Of a stretch of DNA of 64,000 bases, positions 1-6,661 are shown piece by piece. A program made the translations under genes and the position numbers. Below the pieces are notes generated by a model. The model was not told the origin of the DNA. It saw only the letters and a list, made by a program, of their open reading frames with translations, and searched no databases. The stretch spans positions 2,728,001 through 2,792,000 of the forward strand of contig CBDCVN010000013.1 in the NCBI GenBank assembly GCA_965223045.1, read 5' to 3'. Each line of letters starts with the position of its first letter. The first letter of the stretch is position 1. Origin of the DNA: CBDCVN01 sp965223045 (lineage in GTDB: Bacteria; Deinococcota; Deinococci; Deinococcales; Trueperaceae).

Positions 1-677
1 TGGTTGTACTTGGCGTGATCTTCCACATGATTTTCCTGCCTATCAAAGTGTGCGTTATCACTTTGATAAATGGTGTAAATCAGGTTTGTGGAAGGCTTTA
101 AACAAACATTTACGCAGAAAACTCCGTGAGCAGGAAGGAAAACTTGCTGATTGCAGTGTAGGTATTGCCGATAGTCAATCGGTCAAAGGTAGTGTGCATG
201 AAGAGAATGGGTACGATGGAGGAAAAAAGGTTAATGGACGTAAACGTCATATATTGGTTGATACCATGGGATTATTGATAGTTGTACTTGTAACTACAGC
301 GAATAGGTCAGATAAGAAAGGATTAGAGCAAATGTTGAAGGCCATAAAAAGCACTATGCCAAGATTAAAAGTAATAAAAGCAGATCAAGGTTATGTCAGT
401 GCGAGATTAGAGAAGTGGGTGCTGGACATATGTGGGTGGATATTAGAAGTAACAAAGAAACCAGAAGGAAAAGGTTTTCAAGTTATCCCACAAAGATGGG
501 TAGTGGAGAGGACATTTGCATGGTTAGGAAACTATAGACGCTTAAGTAAAGATTATGAAGTATTAGCAGCAACAAGTGAAGCCTTTATCTACATGGCTAT
601 GTGTGATATCATGACCAAGCGTTTAGCGCATCAATCCACTCCCAATTTTGCTTAATAGATATTTCCCAAACACCCTC
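1..677 (+). mobile_element. IS5-family element (IS427-like), left end outside window
   Basis: The reading frame is open from base 2, so the left part of the element lies outside the window. The likely right terminal repeat is the segment ending in caccctc at 671-677, just after the transposase stop; this end is inferred from its resemblance to the 'gagggtgtttgg' ends of related elements. Past it, the sequence changes at once to an IS630 transposase on the other strand, so this element truncated that older one. No target duplication can be checked because the left flank is missing. Confidence 0.7.
2..655 (+). CDS. IS5-family transposase, 5'-truncated by window edge
   Basis: DDE transposase (DDE_Tnp_1 type) that cuts and joins the ends of its IS. 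Translation from base 2 gives the typical N-terminal stretch CTWRDLPHDFPAYQSV before the internal GTG at 50, so the true start lies upstream of the window. Catalytic acidic residues are visible in context: D in IADSQSVKG, D in KADQGY and E in VVERTFAWLGNYRR. About 217 codons are present and the C-terminus is complete, ending in HQSTPNFA. The frame has no stop codon, so the element may be functional if its left end is intact. Single-frame or two-frame organisation cannot be judged from this part alone. Confidence 0.85.
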   Translation, partial: GCTWRDLPHDFPAYQSVRYHFDKWCKSGLWKALNKHLRRKLREQEGKLADCSVGIADSQSVKGSVHEENGYDGGKKVNGRKRHILVDTMGLLIVVLVTTANRSDKKGLEQMLKAIKSTMPRLKVIKADQGYVSARLEKWVLDICGWILEVTKKPEGKGFQVIPQRWVVERTFAWLGNYRRLSKDYEVLAATSEAFIYMAMCDIMTKRLAHQSTPNFA

Positions 678-822
678 TAGAGCAATAAGCTCTTTCTCCT
701 CGTTGCGAACGGGCATAAATCCTAGTCATGTTTAGATAAAGACCTGTTTCATCAATAAATACAAGCCTATTTGCTCTAAGAGCTTTCTTTAACTGTAAAA
801 AGGCTTTTCGTTTTGCTGCAAT
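678..822 (-). pseudogene. IS630-family transposase, catalytic-core fragment
   Basis: The minus strand reads LVFIDETGLYLNMTRIYARS followed by QRGERAYC, the FIDE(T) block around the second catalytic Asp of IS630 transposases. The upstream half of the same gene lies at 2835-3196, beyond the nested IS pair. The fragment is cut on its 3' side by the IS5-family element ending at 677 and on its 5' side by the IS starting at 823. Bases 820-822 (AAT) are the left target duplication of that IS. Removing the nested IS rejoins the halves but not quite in frame, so the gene either used a frameshift, as some IS630 members do, or was already decaying. Confidence 0.8.
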
Positions 823-866
823 AGAGTTGTTCGGAAATAGCCAAATCAGCTAAAATAGTAGCTAGT

Positions 867-1004
867 ATGGTAGTTTTCAAAACCAGAAGTGACAGACAAG
901 TAAGAGCCTTGACAGGTTTGCCTGAAGAAAAGATAAATGAGTTAGAGACAGTGTTTGAAGAGGTATATGAGGAGCAAAGTCAAAAAGACTATGAAGAACA
1001 ACAA
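867..1004 (+). pseudogene. Transposase of the outer IS copy, N-terminal 46 codons
   Basis: This is the first 46 codons of the outer copy's transposase (MVVFKTRSDRQVRALTG...EEQQ), interrupted by the inner IS. It matches the inner copy's N-terminus except for one visible residue (EEQ versus EER). Its frame stays open through the inner terminal repeat, translating it as ESCSEIAKSAKIVAS, and runs in phase into the inner transposase. The result is a single 372-codon ORF from 867 to 1985. The remaining codons of this broken gene are at 2011-2808. Confidence 0.88.
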
Positions 1005-1005
1005 G

Positions 1006-2008
1006 AGAGTTGTTCGGAAATAGCCAAATCAGCTAAAATAGTAGCTAGTATGGTAGTTTTCAAAACCAGAAGTGACAGACAAGTGAGAGCCTTGACAGGT
1101 TTGCCTGAAGAAAAGATAAATGAGTTAGAGACAGTGTTTGAAGAGGTATATGAGGAGCGAAGTCAAAAAGACTATGAAGAACAACAAGCTAAAGGGGAAA
1201 GAGAACGATCTAGGGGAGGAGGAAGAAAAAGTAAACTTCCTTCTACTAAACACAAACTCGAATTTATTCTCTACTACCTGAAAAGTTATCCTACAATGGA
1301 TGAATTAGCAGAGAAGTTTGATATGTCTCGTTCCAGTGCACACTATTGGGTACATAAGCTGCTGCCAATTCTCTCAGCAGCCTTGGCAAAATTAGGTATG
1401 TTGCCTAAGAGAGAGTTCAATACACCTGAGGAGTTAAAAGAAGCGCTTGAAGAAGCAAGAAAAATACTGATTGATGCTACAGAAAGGAAACATAGACGCC
1501 CTAGTGAAGAAGAAAAGCAGGAGGAGCTATATAGTGGAAAAAAGAAGGGTCACACGGTAAAAAACACAATAATAGCAACAGGAAGAAAGGTAATAATCTA
1601 TGTAGGAAGGACATTTGCTGGGCGGAGACATGACTATGGGATGTTTAAGGAGGAGTTTCCACCTAAACAAGGCTGGCTGAAAGAGGAGGGAAAAAGAGCA
1701 AATCTAGACTCAGGTTATCAAGGTATAAACAAGGATTATGGGATAGGAGCAGCGATACCAAAGAAAAAGCCAAGGAAGAGTAAAAAGAATCCTAATCCAG
1801 AGCTAACAGAAGCAGAGAAGGAGAGGAATAAAAGGCTGGGCAAAGCAAGGATATATGTAGAACATGCCATAGGAGGTATGAAACGCTTTAATATACTAGT
1901 GCATGCCTTTCGGAATCGCAAGACAGGTTTTGCAGATAGCGTTATAGCTGTCTGTGGGGGGCTTTGGAATTTTTTGATTGTTTAAACTATTTATTTCCGA
2001 ACAACTCT
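1006..2008 (+). mobile_element. Inner intact IS, 1003 bp, inserted in its own copy
   Basis: Left end AGAGTTGTTCGG at 1006 and right end CCGAACAACTCT finishing at 2008 are inverted repeats. The element is flanked by AAG at 1003-1005 and AAG at 2009-2011, a 3-bp target duplication within codons 46-47 of the outer transposase. It carries one complete transposase gene and nothing else. Its near identity to the outer copy implies a recent event. Confidence 0.93.
1050..1985 (+). CDS. IS5-superfamily (DDE_Tnp_4) transposase, intact
   Basis: A 311-residue transposase. Residues 1-60 are charged and probably DNA-contacting. An HTH-like segment (MDELAEKFDMSRSSAHYWVH) follows, then the DDE_Tnp_4 catalytic fold with D in LIDATERKHRRP, D in NLDSGYQG and E in VEHAIGGMKRF. 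The C-terminus is complete (CGGLWNFLIV). The ATG at 1050 is the native start; in this genome the frame is also open 61 codons further upstream, into the broken outer copy. The protein should act in the cytoplasm on AGAGTTGTTCGG-type ends, which also bound the short element at 9156-9316, so it could mobilise that element in trans. Confidence 0.88.
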   Translation: MVVFKTRSDRQVRALTGLPEEKINELETVFEEVYEERSQKDYEEQQAKGERERSRGGGRKSKLPSTKHKLEFILYYLKSYPTMDELAEKFDMSRSSAHYWVHKLLPILSAALAKLGMLPKREFNTPEELKEALEEARKILIDATERKHRRPSEEEKQEELYSGKKKGHTVKNTIIATGRKVIIYVGRTFAGRRHDYGMFKEEFPPKQGWLKEEGKRANLDSGYQGINKDYGIGAAIPKKKPRKSKKNPNPELTEAEKERNKRLGKARIYVEHAIGGMKRFNILVHAFRNRKTGFADSVIAVCGGLWNFLIV

Positions 2009-2010
2009 AA

Positions 2011-2808
2011 GCTAAAGGGGAAAGAGAACGATCTAGGGGAGGAGGAAGAAAAAGTAAACTTCCTTCTACTAAACACAAACTCGAATTTATTCTCTACTAC
2101 CTGAAAAGTTATCCTACAATGGATGAATTAGCAGAGAAGTTTGATATGTCTCGTTCCAGTGCACACTATTGGGTACATAAGCTGCTGCCAATTCTCTCAG
2201 CAGCCTTGGCAAAATTAGGTATGTTGCCTAAGAGAGAGTTCAATACACCTGAGGAGTTAAAAGAAGCGCTTGAAGAAGCAAGAAAAATACTGATTGATGC
2301 TACAGAAAGGAAACATAGACGCCCTAGTGAAGAAGAAAAGCAGGAGGAGCTATATAGTGGAAAAAAGAAGGGTCACACGGTAAAAAACACAATAATAGCA
2401 ACAGGAAGAAAGGTAATAATCTATGTAGGAAGGACATTTGCTGGGCGGAGACATGACTATGGGATGTTTAAGGAGGAGTTTCCACCTAAACAAGGCTGGC
2501 TGAAAGAGGAGGGAAAAAGAGCAAATCTAGACTCAGGTTATCAAGGTATAAACAAGGATTATGGGATAGGAGCAGCGATACCAAAGAAAAAGCCAAGGAA
2601 GAGTAAAAAGAATCCTAATCCAGAGCTAACAGAAGCAGAGAAGGAGAGGAATAAAAGGCTGGGCAAAGCAAGGATATATGTAGAACATGCCATAGGAGGT
2701 ATGAAACGCTTTAATATACTAGTGCATGCCTTTCGGAATCGCAAGACAGGTTTTGCAGATAGCGTTATAGCTGTCTGTGGGGGGCTTTGGAATTTTTTGA
2801 TTGTTTAA
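2011..2808 (+). pseudogene. Transposase of the outer IS copy, C-terminal part
   Basis: This continues the outer copy's transposase from about codon 47 (AKGERERSRGGG) to its normal stop. The protein sequence is the same as the inner copy over this length, including the whole catalytic core. An internal ATG at 2119 could start a 229-residue fragment containing all three acidic residues but lacking the N-terminal region. It is not a functional transposase gene as it stands. Confidence 0.88.
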
Positions 2809-2834
2809 ACTATTTATTTCCGAACAACTCTAAT

Positions 2835-3196
2835 GTCTTCACGATCTTGCTCTCTAGCACGCAAAGTCTTTTTTTATAAGTCCAGTTAATCTTTTCTATT
2901 GCCCTATACATACTAGTGCTACTGACTTTAACGCCAGTCTTTTGCTCAAAAGCTGTGCAGAGTTCAGCCAAGGTCATGTCTGATTGCTTTTCTAACAATT
3001 TTTTTATTAGTGAAAGTTGTTTTGTGTTTACAGCAGGTTTACGACCCCTATTGTGTTCCCTAGGCAATAATCCGCCTGTTTCTCGATAAAGTCTTAGATA
3101 GGCTTTAACTGTAGTAGGGCTGACTAAAAACCTTTTAGCCAGCTCATATTGAGAACCTTCGCCATCTAGGTAAGATTGAACAACGCGTTGTCGCAA
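2835..3196 (-). pseudogene. IS630-family transposase, N-terminal HTH part
   Basis: Two HTH-type segments typical of IS630 N-termini are visible: RQRVVQSYLDGEGSQYELAK and the later AVNTKQLSLIKKLLEKQSDM region with KTGVKVSSTSMYRAIEKINW. The gene is cut after ESKIVKTL by the IS that ends at 2831. Upstream of the TTG at 3196 the family signature continues in frame (HASYSLGLRQRVV) but without an ATG; an ATG sits one frame away about 25 bases further up, so the start may also be frameshifted. The rest of the gene is at 678-822. Confidence 0.8.
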
Positions 3197-3598
3197 ACCT
3201 AAGGAGTAACTTGCATGGAAAGAGGATAACTCATATTAACTTACTAGGACAATAAGAAATGGTTTTGTGGATTCATTGACTAGAACAACTAGAAAAAGAT
3301 AATGTTTCTAGAAAGGGTGTTTTTATTAGAAAAAATTCTAATTTAACGTCAACACTAGACGGTGTTTCTAGTTGTTTACAACACAGTGTAAAATCAAGTC
3401 TGCTTTTGTGCAATACTGACTCTTACTACGAATCCAAGAGCGCTCTTAGGGTAATTAAAATGAGAATATTTGCATTTTGGGTAAATTGGTAAGAATACTA
3501 ATAAACACTTTATAGTACAACTACAAAGATACTTTTAGTATAGAAGAAAACTACTCAAGTTTTTCCAAATTTACTCAAATTGGGCGTTTTGCCGATAC
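3197..3598. other. Intergenic IS debris with inverted repeats
   Basis: About 400 bases without a credible gene. An 11-bp perfect inverted repeat, acaactagaaa at 3285-3295 and tttctagttgt at 3365-3375, encloses 69 bases and could be the ends of a small decayed element or a hairpin. A 12-bp palindrome AAGAGCGCTCTT lies near 3436-3447. The 5' part of the IS1634-like transposase is not recognisable here. Confidence 0.5.
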
Positions 3599-4321
3599 TT
3601 GGGTCGGGTTAAAAAGGAAAATGCTATAGAGAAGATAAAGGAGATGGTAAAGAAAGGAAGTGTAAGAGGGAAAGGGGAAATAGGAGTGCGAGTAGGAAGA
3701 GTAGTCAACAAATATAAAGTAGCAAAGCACATTAAGTTAAAGATAACACCAGCAAGGCTAAATTTTGAGATAGACGAAGAGAAAGTAAAGAAGGAAAGCG
3801 AGTTAGATGGGATATATGTAATAAGAACAAGTCTAACAAAGGAGAAAGTGGATACAAAAGAAGTAATCAGGAATTACAAAGGATTAAGTGATGTAGAGCA
3901 GGGATTTAGGTCAATAAAAAGTGTAGATTTGGAATTAAGACCAATATATCACCATATGGAGCAACGAGTAAGGGGACACATATTCTTGTGCATGCTAGCT
4001 TACAACGTGAAGTGGCATATGATGGAGGCATGGAGGTCAATATTATTATTTGCTGATGAAGAAAAAGGTAAAAAAGAGGAAAGTAACCCCGTGAAAAGAG
4101 CGGCAAGGTCAAAGAAGGCATTAGCAAAAACAAAGACTAAAAAATTAGAAGATGGTAGTAAAGTTCACAGTTTTCAGACATTACTATCGGATCTAAGTAG
4201 CATAGTAAGAAATACTTGCAATTACAAAGGAGAGGAGGATGCAAATTTAGTAAAAGTAGACACTATAGCGAATAAGCAACAGCAAAGAGCATATGACCTA
4301 CTTGAAGCTATAGAAATGTAG
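3599..4321 (+). pseudogene. IS1634-like transposase, C-terminal fragment
   Basis: The 240 residues match the C-terminal part of an IS4-superfamily IS1634-type transposase. The stretch NYKGLSDVEQGFRSIKSVDL with ELRPIYHHMEQRVRGHIF and LCMLAYN is the catalytic-Glu block (E in SDVEQGF). The N-terminal half with both catalytic Asp residues is missing, and only a TTG is available as start, so this is a remnant. On its right, after a stretch ending near 4398, it abuts a tRNA-Asp gene broken just after the anticodon. The original element therefore seems to have inserted into that tRNA gene. Confidence 0.75.
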
Positions 4322-4398
4322 ACAGAACGATGTACCCCTAAAACAGGATTATTGGCGTGAGGGAGGGGTCTAGCTATAGTATTTATAAATAAACTTCA

Positions 4399-4434
4399 GA
4401 CAGTGCGACGAGCTAACCGCTGCTCTAACAGGTC
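4399..4434 (-). pseudogene. tRNA-Asp 5' fragment, truncated after the anticodon
   Basis: Read on the minus strand: a 7-base acceptor strand GACCTGT, TA, a D-arm with a 4-bp stem (GAGC...GCTC) and then TCGCACTGTC, the 5' anticodon stem and the loop up to anticodon GTC (Asp). The sequence then leaves the tRNA pattern exactly where the IS1634-like relic begins. It starts three bases after the CCA end of the tRNA-Trp gene, so the two probably formed one transcript. No 3' half is seen in the window. Confidence 0.6.
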
Positions 4435-4437
4435 TTG

Positions 4438-4511
4438 TGGCGGACGCTTAAGGATTCGAACCCTAACTAATCATTTTGGAGGCGATTGTGCTACCATTAC
4501 ACCAAACGTCC
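4438..4511 (-). tRNA. tRNA-Trp (anticodon CCA), CCA end encoded
   Basis: The 74-nt cloverleaf reads: acceptor GGACGTT with AGCGTCC (one G-T pair), discriminator G, encoded CCA; D-arm GTGT/GCAC with loop AATGGTA; anticodon loop CTCCAAA, giving CCA; T-arm TAGGG/CCTTA around TTCGAAT. G73 is the base bacterial TrpRS expects. The anticodon stem is weak: ATCGC against ATGAT has a C-A mismatch next to the loop and one G-T pair, so this may be a diverged or second tRNA-Trp. It lies 11 bases downstream of a strong terminator whose leader peptide has two consecutive Trp codons, which supports the Trp identity. Confidence 0.75.
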
Positions 4512-4515
4512 GTAC

Positions 4516-4548
4516 AAAGAAAAAGAGAAGCTTGTACAAGCTTCTCTT
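4516..4548 (-). terminator. Intrinsic terminator just upstream of tRNA-Trp
   Basis: A perfect 12-bp stem (AAGAGAAGCTTG, two-base loop, CAAGCTTCTCTT) spans 4523-4548. On the minus strand it is followed by a U-rich tract (TTTCTTT). Its 5' arm can alternatively pair with leader bases 4586-4597, so it is read as the terminator of an attenuator. It ends 4 bases before the tRNA acceptor, so a terminated transcript excludes the tRNA. Confidence 0.85.
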
Positions 4549-4617
4549 ACGTTTACGATAATTAAATTTTAACTGCTACATGATATAAGAGAAACCTCTA
4601 CAAATTAATGTAGAACC
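4538..4617 (-). promoter_or_regulatory. Putative transcription attenuator (alternative hairpins)
   Basis: Three mutually exclusive pairings can be drawn on the minus strand. A protector hairpin TTCTACA (4609-4615) pairs with TGTAGAG (4596-4602) directly after the two Trp codons. An antiterminator pairs AGGTTTCTCTTA (4586-4597) with TAAGAGAAGCTT (4538-4549) over 12 positions, two of them wobble. The terminator stem is at 4523-4548. A ribosome stalled on the Trp codons at 4618-4623 would mask the protector's 5' arm and favour antitermination. A ribosome reaching the stop at 4576 would cover the antiterminator strand and favour termination. This is a model from sequence; no energies were computed. 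Confidence 0.7.
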
Positions 4618-4659
4618 CCACCAACAATCAATGTTAATTGGAGCTACTCTCAAATTCAT
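4576..4659 (-). CDS. Trp-rich leader peptide, 27 codons
   Basis: The ORF reads MNLRVAPINIDCWWGSTLIC then RGFSYIM and stop. Tandem TGG codons at positions 13-14 are the hallmark of Trp attenuator leader peptides. There is no Shine-Dalgarno sequence; instead the -10 box ends 7 bases before the ATG, so the mRNA would be leaderless, a common mode in Deinococcus. The stop codon is 27 bases before the terminator stem. The ORF ends inside the region that would form the antiterminator, as expected for ribosome-coupled attenuation. The peptide itself need have no function after synthesis. Confidence 0.7.
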   Translation of the reverse strand: MNLRVAPINIDCWWGSTLICRGFSYIM

Positions 4660-4666
4660 GCCAAGG

Positions 4667-4695
4667 AGTTTAGCAAAAGCAATAGTGTTTGTCAA
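4667..4695 (-). promoter_or_regulatory. Sigma70-type promoter of the leader/tRNA-Trp unit
   Basis: TTGACA at 4690-4695 and TAAACT at 4667-4672 are separated by exactly 17 bases on the minus strand. Transcription would start at or within a base or two of the leader ATG at 4659. It is the best promoter-like sequence noticed in this part of the window. Confidence 0.75.
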
Positions 4696-4726
4696 TAGCA
4701 CTGGCTGATTCCTTGAAATCCGCTTG

Positions 4727-5227
4727 CTAACTTGGTGCAAATGCTAATTTGAAGAGTCCTTGCTCATCTAAAAGCCTACGCACATAACTAAGCTGCCCAA
4801 CATGATAGGACTCGTGCTGTCCTAAAAAGGCTAAAGCTGCCAAGATACTATTTTCTGTGGTGGGAAAGCGTTGAGGCTGCTCAGCACTCAAATGTTCATC
4901 ACTTACATTTGGCAAAACAGCTTCTATTTGGCTGTGTAAACCTTGCCAAGCTTCTTTTACCTCAAAAAGTTCAGGAAAGTTAGCTGCATCTAGTTCACTA
5001 ATACCTTTTGAAAACTGCTCCACCCATTCGGGTGCATTTATTTCTCCACCAAGCAAACGAGCAATGCCAGCTTTTGCCCACACAGCATGACACATAATCC
5101 AGATAGCAGGATTTGCCTCATTAAATTGTTTATGGCTTTCCTCTTTTTCCATAGCTTTAAAAGCCTTGAGAAATAGCTTGTTGTTAAGGTCAAAGATTTC
5201 TTTCAGTACCACTAGATTACTATTCAT
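4727..5227 (-). CDS. DinB-family protein
   Basis: A 166-residue DinB/YfiT-like four-helix protein. The putative metal ligands are H47 (IMCHAVW) and H138/H142 in GQHESYHVGQL, the usual triad of this fold. Some DinB-fold proteins are thiol transferases; the substrate of this one is unknown. The ATG at 5227 is chosen because AGGAGG lies seven bases upstream; an alternative frame start at 5296 would add 23 residues overlapping the gene behind it. It follows the DUF2461 gene by 10 bases, so the two are probably co-transcribed. The leader/tRNA-Trp promoter lies within its 3' flank. Confidence 0.85.
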   Translation of the reverse strand: MNSNLVVLKEIFDLNNKLFLKAFKAMEKEESHKQFNEANPAIWIMCHAVWAKAGIARLLGGEINAPEWVEQFSKGISELDAANFPELFEVKEAWQGLHSQIEAVLPNVSDEHLSAEQPQRFPTTENSILAALAFLGQHESYHVGQLSYVRRLLDEQGLFKLAFAPS

Positions 5228-5237
5228 AACTTTCCTC

Positions 5238-5924
5238 CTAAGAAAGATTTTTTGCAAACCACTGTTGTAAAGGGGCAGCTTGCTGACATATTTCAAAACA
5301 TGTCTCTACAAGGCTAGGTGAAGAGACTTGGGTTTTTGGAATATCTTTTGTTGTGTAGAGTCCCTTGTACTTTAAAAGATCTGCTTGTGGGTGGTCATTG
5401 TCGTAGCCTCGAGGAACTCTCTTATAACTTTCGCTGGATAACTTAAGCCCGACCCCTTCAACATCACTTAAAGCTTGGCGTAAGGCATTGGCTTTTTTGA
5501 TGTCTGCTACTGCCTCACGATAAGGTTCTAATAAATGTTTAGGGAAAATATGCAAACCACCACCAATCCAAACCTCATTTGCTGTCATGTGAAAGTAGTA
5601 GCCGGGGCACTCAGTTTTCTTACCTGCACCTTGCCAAAAGATTATGCCTACATTTGTTTTGTAAGGCTTCTTGTCTTTAGAAAAACGCACATCTCTGTAA
5701 ATACGCATTAGTGAGCCACTACCATTAGTGCGTGTGTCGTAGTTAATCTGTGAAGAGATACTTTGTAAACGATTTCCCAATTCCTCTATAAAAGCGATAG
5801 CAGGGGTAACTATTTCCTCTTTATAAACATCTTTTCGCTCATTGAACCATTCACGCTCGTTGTTATTTTTTAATTCCCTCAAAAAGGTCAATGCCTTTTC
5901 AGAAAATCCCTTGAATTCAGCCAT
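5238..5924 (-). CDS. DUF2461 family protein
   Basis: A 228-residue cytoplasmic protein matching DUF2461 (TIGR02453): LRELKNNNEREWFNERKDVY near the N-terminus, the conserved middle MRIYRDVRFSKDKKPYKTNV and IGGGLHIF. No biochemical function is established for the family. The start is set at 5924 (MAEFKGFSEKALTFL), the usual family N-terminus; the longer frame to 6017 adds an unrelated hydrophobic stretch. Its start overlaps the 3' end of the upstream membrane-protein gene by 8 bases, and DinB follows 10 bases on, so this looks like an operon. Confidence 0.85.
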   Translation of the reverse strand: MAEFKGFSEKALTFLRELKNNNEREWFNERKDVYKEEIVTPAIAFIEELGNRLQSISSQINYDTRTNGSGSLMRIYRDVRFSKDKKPYKTNVGIIFWQGAGKKTECPGYYFHMTANEVWIGGGLHIFPKHLLEPYREAVADIKKANALRQALSDVEGVGLKLSSESYKRVPRGYDNDHPQADLLKYKGLYTTKDIPKTQVSSPSLVETCFEICQQAAPLQQWFAKNLS

Positions 5925-6291
5925 TAACTTGTCCCTTTCGCTGAAAGTAATGAATATAAATTGATGGCAGTAACCCAATAAGCACAACAATATTAAGGAT
6001 GATAAACATTGGGTCATGCGAAATGAAGTAAAGATAAATAAAGAAAAGCACTATAACGCTACGCACTTGGATAGTAGCAAGATAGTATTTCCAATCTTGA
6101 CGTCTTAAAATATTGACCAGCAAGTAACTGAGTGCAAGCATAAATATACCTACTGCACGTGGCATAATAGTGCCATAATCACCATTGGATAGAAAAAGAT
6201 TAAGTGTAACTGGAATTACGCACCCCTTAAAGAGTCTTTTCCAAACAAGGTATTCCTCAGATACCTTTGTAAAGATGTGTGCAGGAGTGAT
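5917..6291 (-). pseudogene. Small integral membrane protein, 5' end lost
   Basis: From an ATG at 6165 the frame encodes 82 residues with two or three hydrophobic segments. The coding signal clearly continues upstream in the same frame to 6291 (EEYLVWKRLFKGCVIP, LNLFLSNGDYGTIMPRAVGI), but no start codon is present there before a stop. The gene therefore seems to have lost its 5' end, although translation from 6165 remains possible. The family is not recognised. The downstream overlap with DUF2461 suggests a former operon. The related-looking fragment at 6406-6637 may be part of the same lost gene. Confidence 0.5.
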
Positions 6292-6405
6292 TTACCCTCT
6301 TAAAGTGTAAACACTGTTCCAGACAGATTGAGGTATTATCTGAAGGAAAGCATAAGTGTAAAATTACCTCAAAAAGTTTTAGGAGGCATTTTGAGGTGAG
6401 CAAAA

Positions 6406-6637
6406 TCACTGCGCAGGAAGCCATAAAAATGACTTTATGTCAGAGACACATCTTATAGTGCATGACCAACAAAAACCTTTATCTAGACGAATCATTAAAA
6501 TCTGCGTAATTCCAGGTGTAAGTGTAGGGAAAACTGCAAAACCTAGACCACCAATGGCAAGGTAGGTCACTAAATAACCTAAAGAAAGTTTATGCCCCAT
6601 GGGTAACCGTTCCAAAATCGTCTTGAAATAGTGTCAT
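6406..6637 (-). pseudogene. Membrane protein N-terminal remnant with frameshift
   Basis: An AAGGA-preceded ATG at 6637 opens MTLFQDDFGTVTHGA and stops. In the next frame the sequence continues as GHKLSLGYLVTYLAIGGLGF followed by AVFPTLT, a hydrophobic segment, then unconvincing sequence to a stop at 6406. I read this as the start of a membrane-protein gene with a frameshift near 6598 and a lost C-terminal part. The family is not recognised. It could belong with the fragment at 5917-6291. Confidence 0.4.
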
Positions 6638-6661
6638 AATTTGTTCCTTTTATGATTTACG

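Larger units (their letters stand above)
823..2831 (+). mobile_element. Outer copy of a 1003-bp IS, split by an identical IS
   Basis: The element consists of 823-1005 and 2009-2831. Minus a 3-bp duplication (AAG), these add up to exactly 1003 bp, the length of the inner copy. Terminal inverted repeats begin AGAGTTGTTCGGAAATA. The outer copy is flanked by the 3-bp duplication AAT at 820-822 and 2832-2834. The transposase type (DDE_Tnp_4, IS5 superfamily) and 3-bp duplications fit an ISL2-like group; the group assignment is tentative. Confidence 0.92.

Noticed and set aside
3599..4511. Integrative element attached at the tRNA-Asp gene
   Set aside because: The break is after the anticodon and adjoins transposase debris; no integrase or direct repeat of the tRNA end was found.
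4523..4548. Palindrome read as the terminator of the DinB gene
   Set aside because: It is 180 bases past the DinB stop with a strong promoter and ORF between; pairing with the leader strand makes the attenuator reading better.
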